NCBI RefSeq assembly: GCF_900005765.1
Contig: NC_041692.1
Location: 496,001 to 560,000 of the forward strand
Direction: 5' to 3'
Origin: Plasmodium relictum
Taxonomy: Eukaryota; Apicomplexa; Aconoidasida; Haemosporida; Plasmodiidae
Length of the DNA stretch: 64,000 nt
Part shown: positions 61,791 through 64,000 of the stretch, in pieces
Layout: each line of letters begins with the position of its first letter
How positions within the stretch are numbered: position 1 is the stretch's first letter
Translations under genes and position numbers: made by a program
The notes under the pieces: generated by a model
Told to the model about the DNA's origin: nothing
Seen by the model: the letters and a program-made list of their open reading frames with translations, nothing else
Database searches by the model: none

Positions 61791-61823
<33 letters not shown>

Positions 61824-64000
61824 AGTATTTATTTATAATTTTAGAGAAATATATCATAGTATTATATAGGTTACACACAAAAATAAAAAAAATAAAAAAA
61901 TACATTAAGTGATATACTTTTTTAAAATATATGACTTGAGGTGTGTAAAAAAAAAAAAAAAAAGGGAAGTTTTCTAATAAATATAGAAACTTGCTTTAAA
62001 TTAATCTTAATAATATAATTTAAAAATTTTACAGATTAGTTCTTTTTTTTTTATTATTTTTTAATTGCATGCTGGATGAAAAACAGTTCTTTTATAAAGA
62101 GTCATTAATGATAATTCGAAAAATTCATAAATTGAACTTTTTGTTAATGAAACTTAAAAAAAGAGATCTGAAATCCGTGTGTGCTTTTTTTCTTTTTAAT
62201 TTTTTTTTTTATTTTTTCAGTATGCAAATAATTATTTTTATTTGAAATGTAATGTTAAAAAAAAGTTTTAATAAAAAAAAAAATATACATATTAAGTAAA
62301 AAAATAACATATAGAATTTTTGACGTATTTTTGTATAAAACATATATGCATATATATATTTATGAGCAAATATGATATTCACATGAGAATAGACAATTAA
62401 TTGTTTTTAAGGAAAAATTATATTTTTTGATTTGAGCTATTTTTTTTATCTAATTTTTTTTCAACTTCAGATTAAATTTTTTTTTTATTATTTAAAATTT
62501 TTTTATTATCTATATTTCATAGAGAAAAATAAAAATATTACTAATATTACATTATTACTTTTTTATAATAACAAATATGTAAATTATGTTGGCAAATTCA
62601 TTTCTGTCACGTATTCACGTATTCATGTGTTTAATTTTTAATTTTTATTTATTTAAATAAAAAAATTATATATAATTGTAATGATAACAAATTTTTTTTT
62701 TTTTATTAAATCTATTGAACTACTCTTTTATTAAATTAGTTATGTATATGTATATATATAGATATATATATGCATTTATATATATGTACACATATTTATT
62801 ATTGAAAATTAATGATATAAAGAAAAAAAGCTCTATGCTTATTTAGCTTTACGCAAAACTTATAAAATCCATGTTGATAATTATTATATAATCCTTTCAT
62901 TAATGTAATTTTTATATTAATATGTATGATTTATATTTTTAAACTTTATGACTTATAATATATTTTCTATTTTAATTTTTAATTTAGATTTTTTTTTATT
63001 TTATATTATATTGAATTTTATTGAATATATTTATTTCATGGATATTGTATAAATACATACGTTTCATAAATTAAATAAAAAAAAATATATATATAAGTAC
63101 ATTTACGAAATATAAAAAAATTTGTTATATAACCAATCTATATTTAATTGTTATATTGTCTTAACTTTTTTTTGTTGTTTCTCTATTTATTTATATATAT
63201 GTATATACACATATATGAATTTACTTTTAAAGAAAATATATTTTCGAAAATTGTAATATATATTTTCTCTTTTTTTTTAATTTTAATAGAAAAAAGTAAA
63301 AAAATGCTTTTATATTAAAGATTTTCATATATATATATATTATATTTCGTATTTATTTCTAATTTTTTAAATTTTAATTTTTTTTTTATTTCCTATTAAA
63401 ATATATTTCATATGCCTATTTTATATATTCATAATATATCTTTGTGTATAGACATGTAATGTATAAATACATATACAAAGATAAATATTTAAAGGTTAAT
63501 TTTTTTAAAAAGAAAAAATCAATCACATACAAATTTTATGTGAAAAGAAAAGAGTAACATATAAATAATTTTTTTATTAATATATATTTATATGTGTTAT
63601 ATGAAGATTATATGAATATATCTATATGTATATGAGATTTTTTTTTTTTTATACATTATGCGTATTCAGTACTATTGAATTTAGTACAGTAAAAATTTTG
63701 ATTTTTGTTTTACGTTACTTTTTATTTTGATTTTTTCTTTTGTCCATTAAAAGTAAAATTTTTTTTTTTTTCTTTTCAGTAATTAATGAGAAATATTTAT
63801 TATGTATATTTTTCATAACTTTAACATTTTTATTAACAGATAAAATAACATACTATAAAAACGTATGGTAGTATATACATATGTATTTTTCGATTTTGCA
63901 TGGAGGTACTTTTATGTATATACAAGTAAAAATTAACTAGATATATATTTACGCTTATAGACATATATTTATCTGCTATATAATTATATATATATATGTA
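59995..64000. other. Gene-free region, 4 kb
   Basis: Only A/T homopolymers, (TA)n (for example about 61799-61822) and short hydrophobic frames such as 62432-62641. Two TGCATGC-type sites (60575-60582, 62066-62073) lie here. From recalled synteny the next gene could be an AP2-domain regulator, so this may be its long 5' region (inference). Confidence 0.5.
60575..62073. promoter_or_regulatory. Two TGCATGC sites in the right-hand gene-free region
   Basis: TGCATGCC at 60575-60582 and TGCATGCT at 62066-62073. TGCATGC is a known target class of Plasmodium ApiAP2 factors. In DNA this AT-rich the hexamer GCATGC is rare by chance. Function is not shown. Confidence 0.3.

Overview
This window is nuclear DNA of a malaria parasite (Plasmodium). 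Base composition is extremely AT-rich: intergenic DNA and introns are mostly homopolymer A/T runs and (TA)n. Proteins carry Lys/Asn low-complexity inserts, starts sit in A-rich context, and many genes are split by short introns with T-rich acceptors. The gene order (PI synthase, TRM61, Myb1, exportin-T, GSK3-like kinase, inositol-phosphate kinase ... CCT ... SAD1, MCM4) matches, from memory, a block of P. falciparum chromosome 13; this was not checked. The very low GC and long intergenic gaps would suit an avian species such as P. gallinaceum or P. relictum, but that is inference.

Layout: I find 18 protein-coding genes. Positions 1-9 kb hold three minus-strand multi-exon genes: a CCCH zinc-finger/WD40 protein, a two-TM membrane protein and the 9-exon phosphatidylinositol synthase. 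Positions 9.5-21 kb alternate strands: TRM61 (+), Myb1 (-), exportin-T (+, 4 exons) and a 13-exon GSK3-like kinase (-). Positions 23.7-34 kb hold an IP6K-family kinase (+), an atypical Arf-like GTPase (+), a 104-residue secreted protein (-, 5 exons) and a short SAS6-like protein (+, 7 exons). Positions 35-46 kb hold PRP40 (+), the double-domain CTP:phosphocholine cytidylyltransferase (+) and a large secreted coiled-coil protein (+). Positions 46-51 kb hold a Sec20-like SNARE (-, 7 exons) and an Enhancer-of-Polycomb-like protein (-). Positions 53.8-60 kb hold SAD1/USP39 (+) and MCM4 (+). The last 4 kb look gene-free.

The genes are unrelated housekeeping and parasite functions rather than one pathway. 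Two pairs are thematically linked: PI synthase and CCT in phospholipid synthesis, and PRP40 and SAD1 in splicing. Exon structures were rebuilt by hand and checked for phase closure. Every multi-exon model closes in frame; the ones with a doubtful 5' end are flagged. I see no tRNA, rRNA, CRISPR or transposon. The most striking anomaly is a 494-bp stretch repeated without any visible mismatch inside the two catalytic halves of the CCT gene, with the window's only N in one copy.
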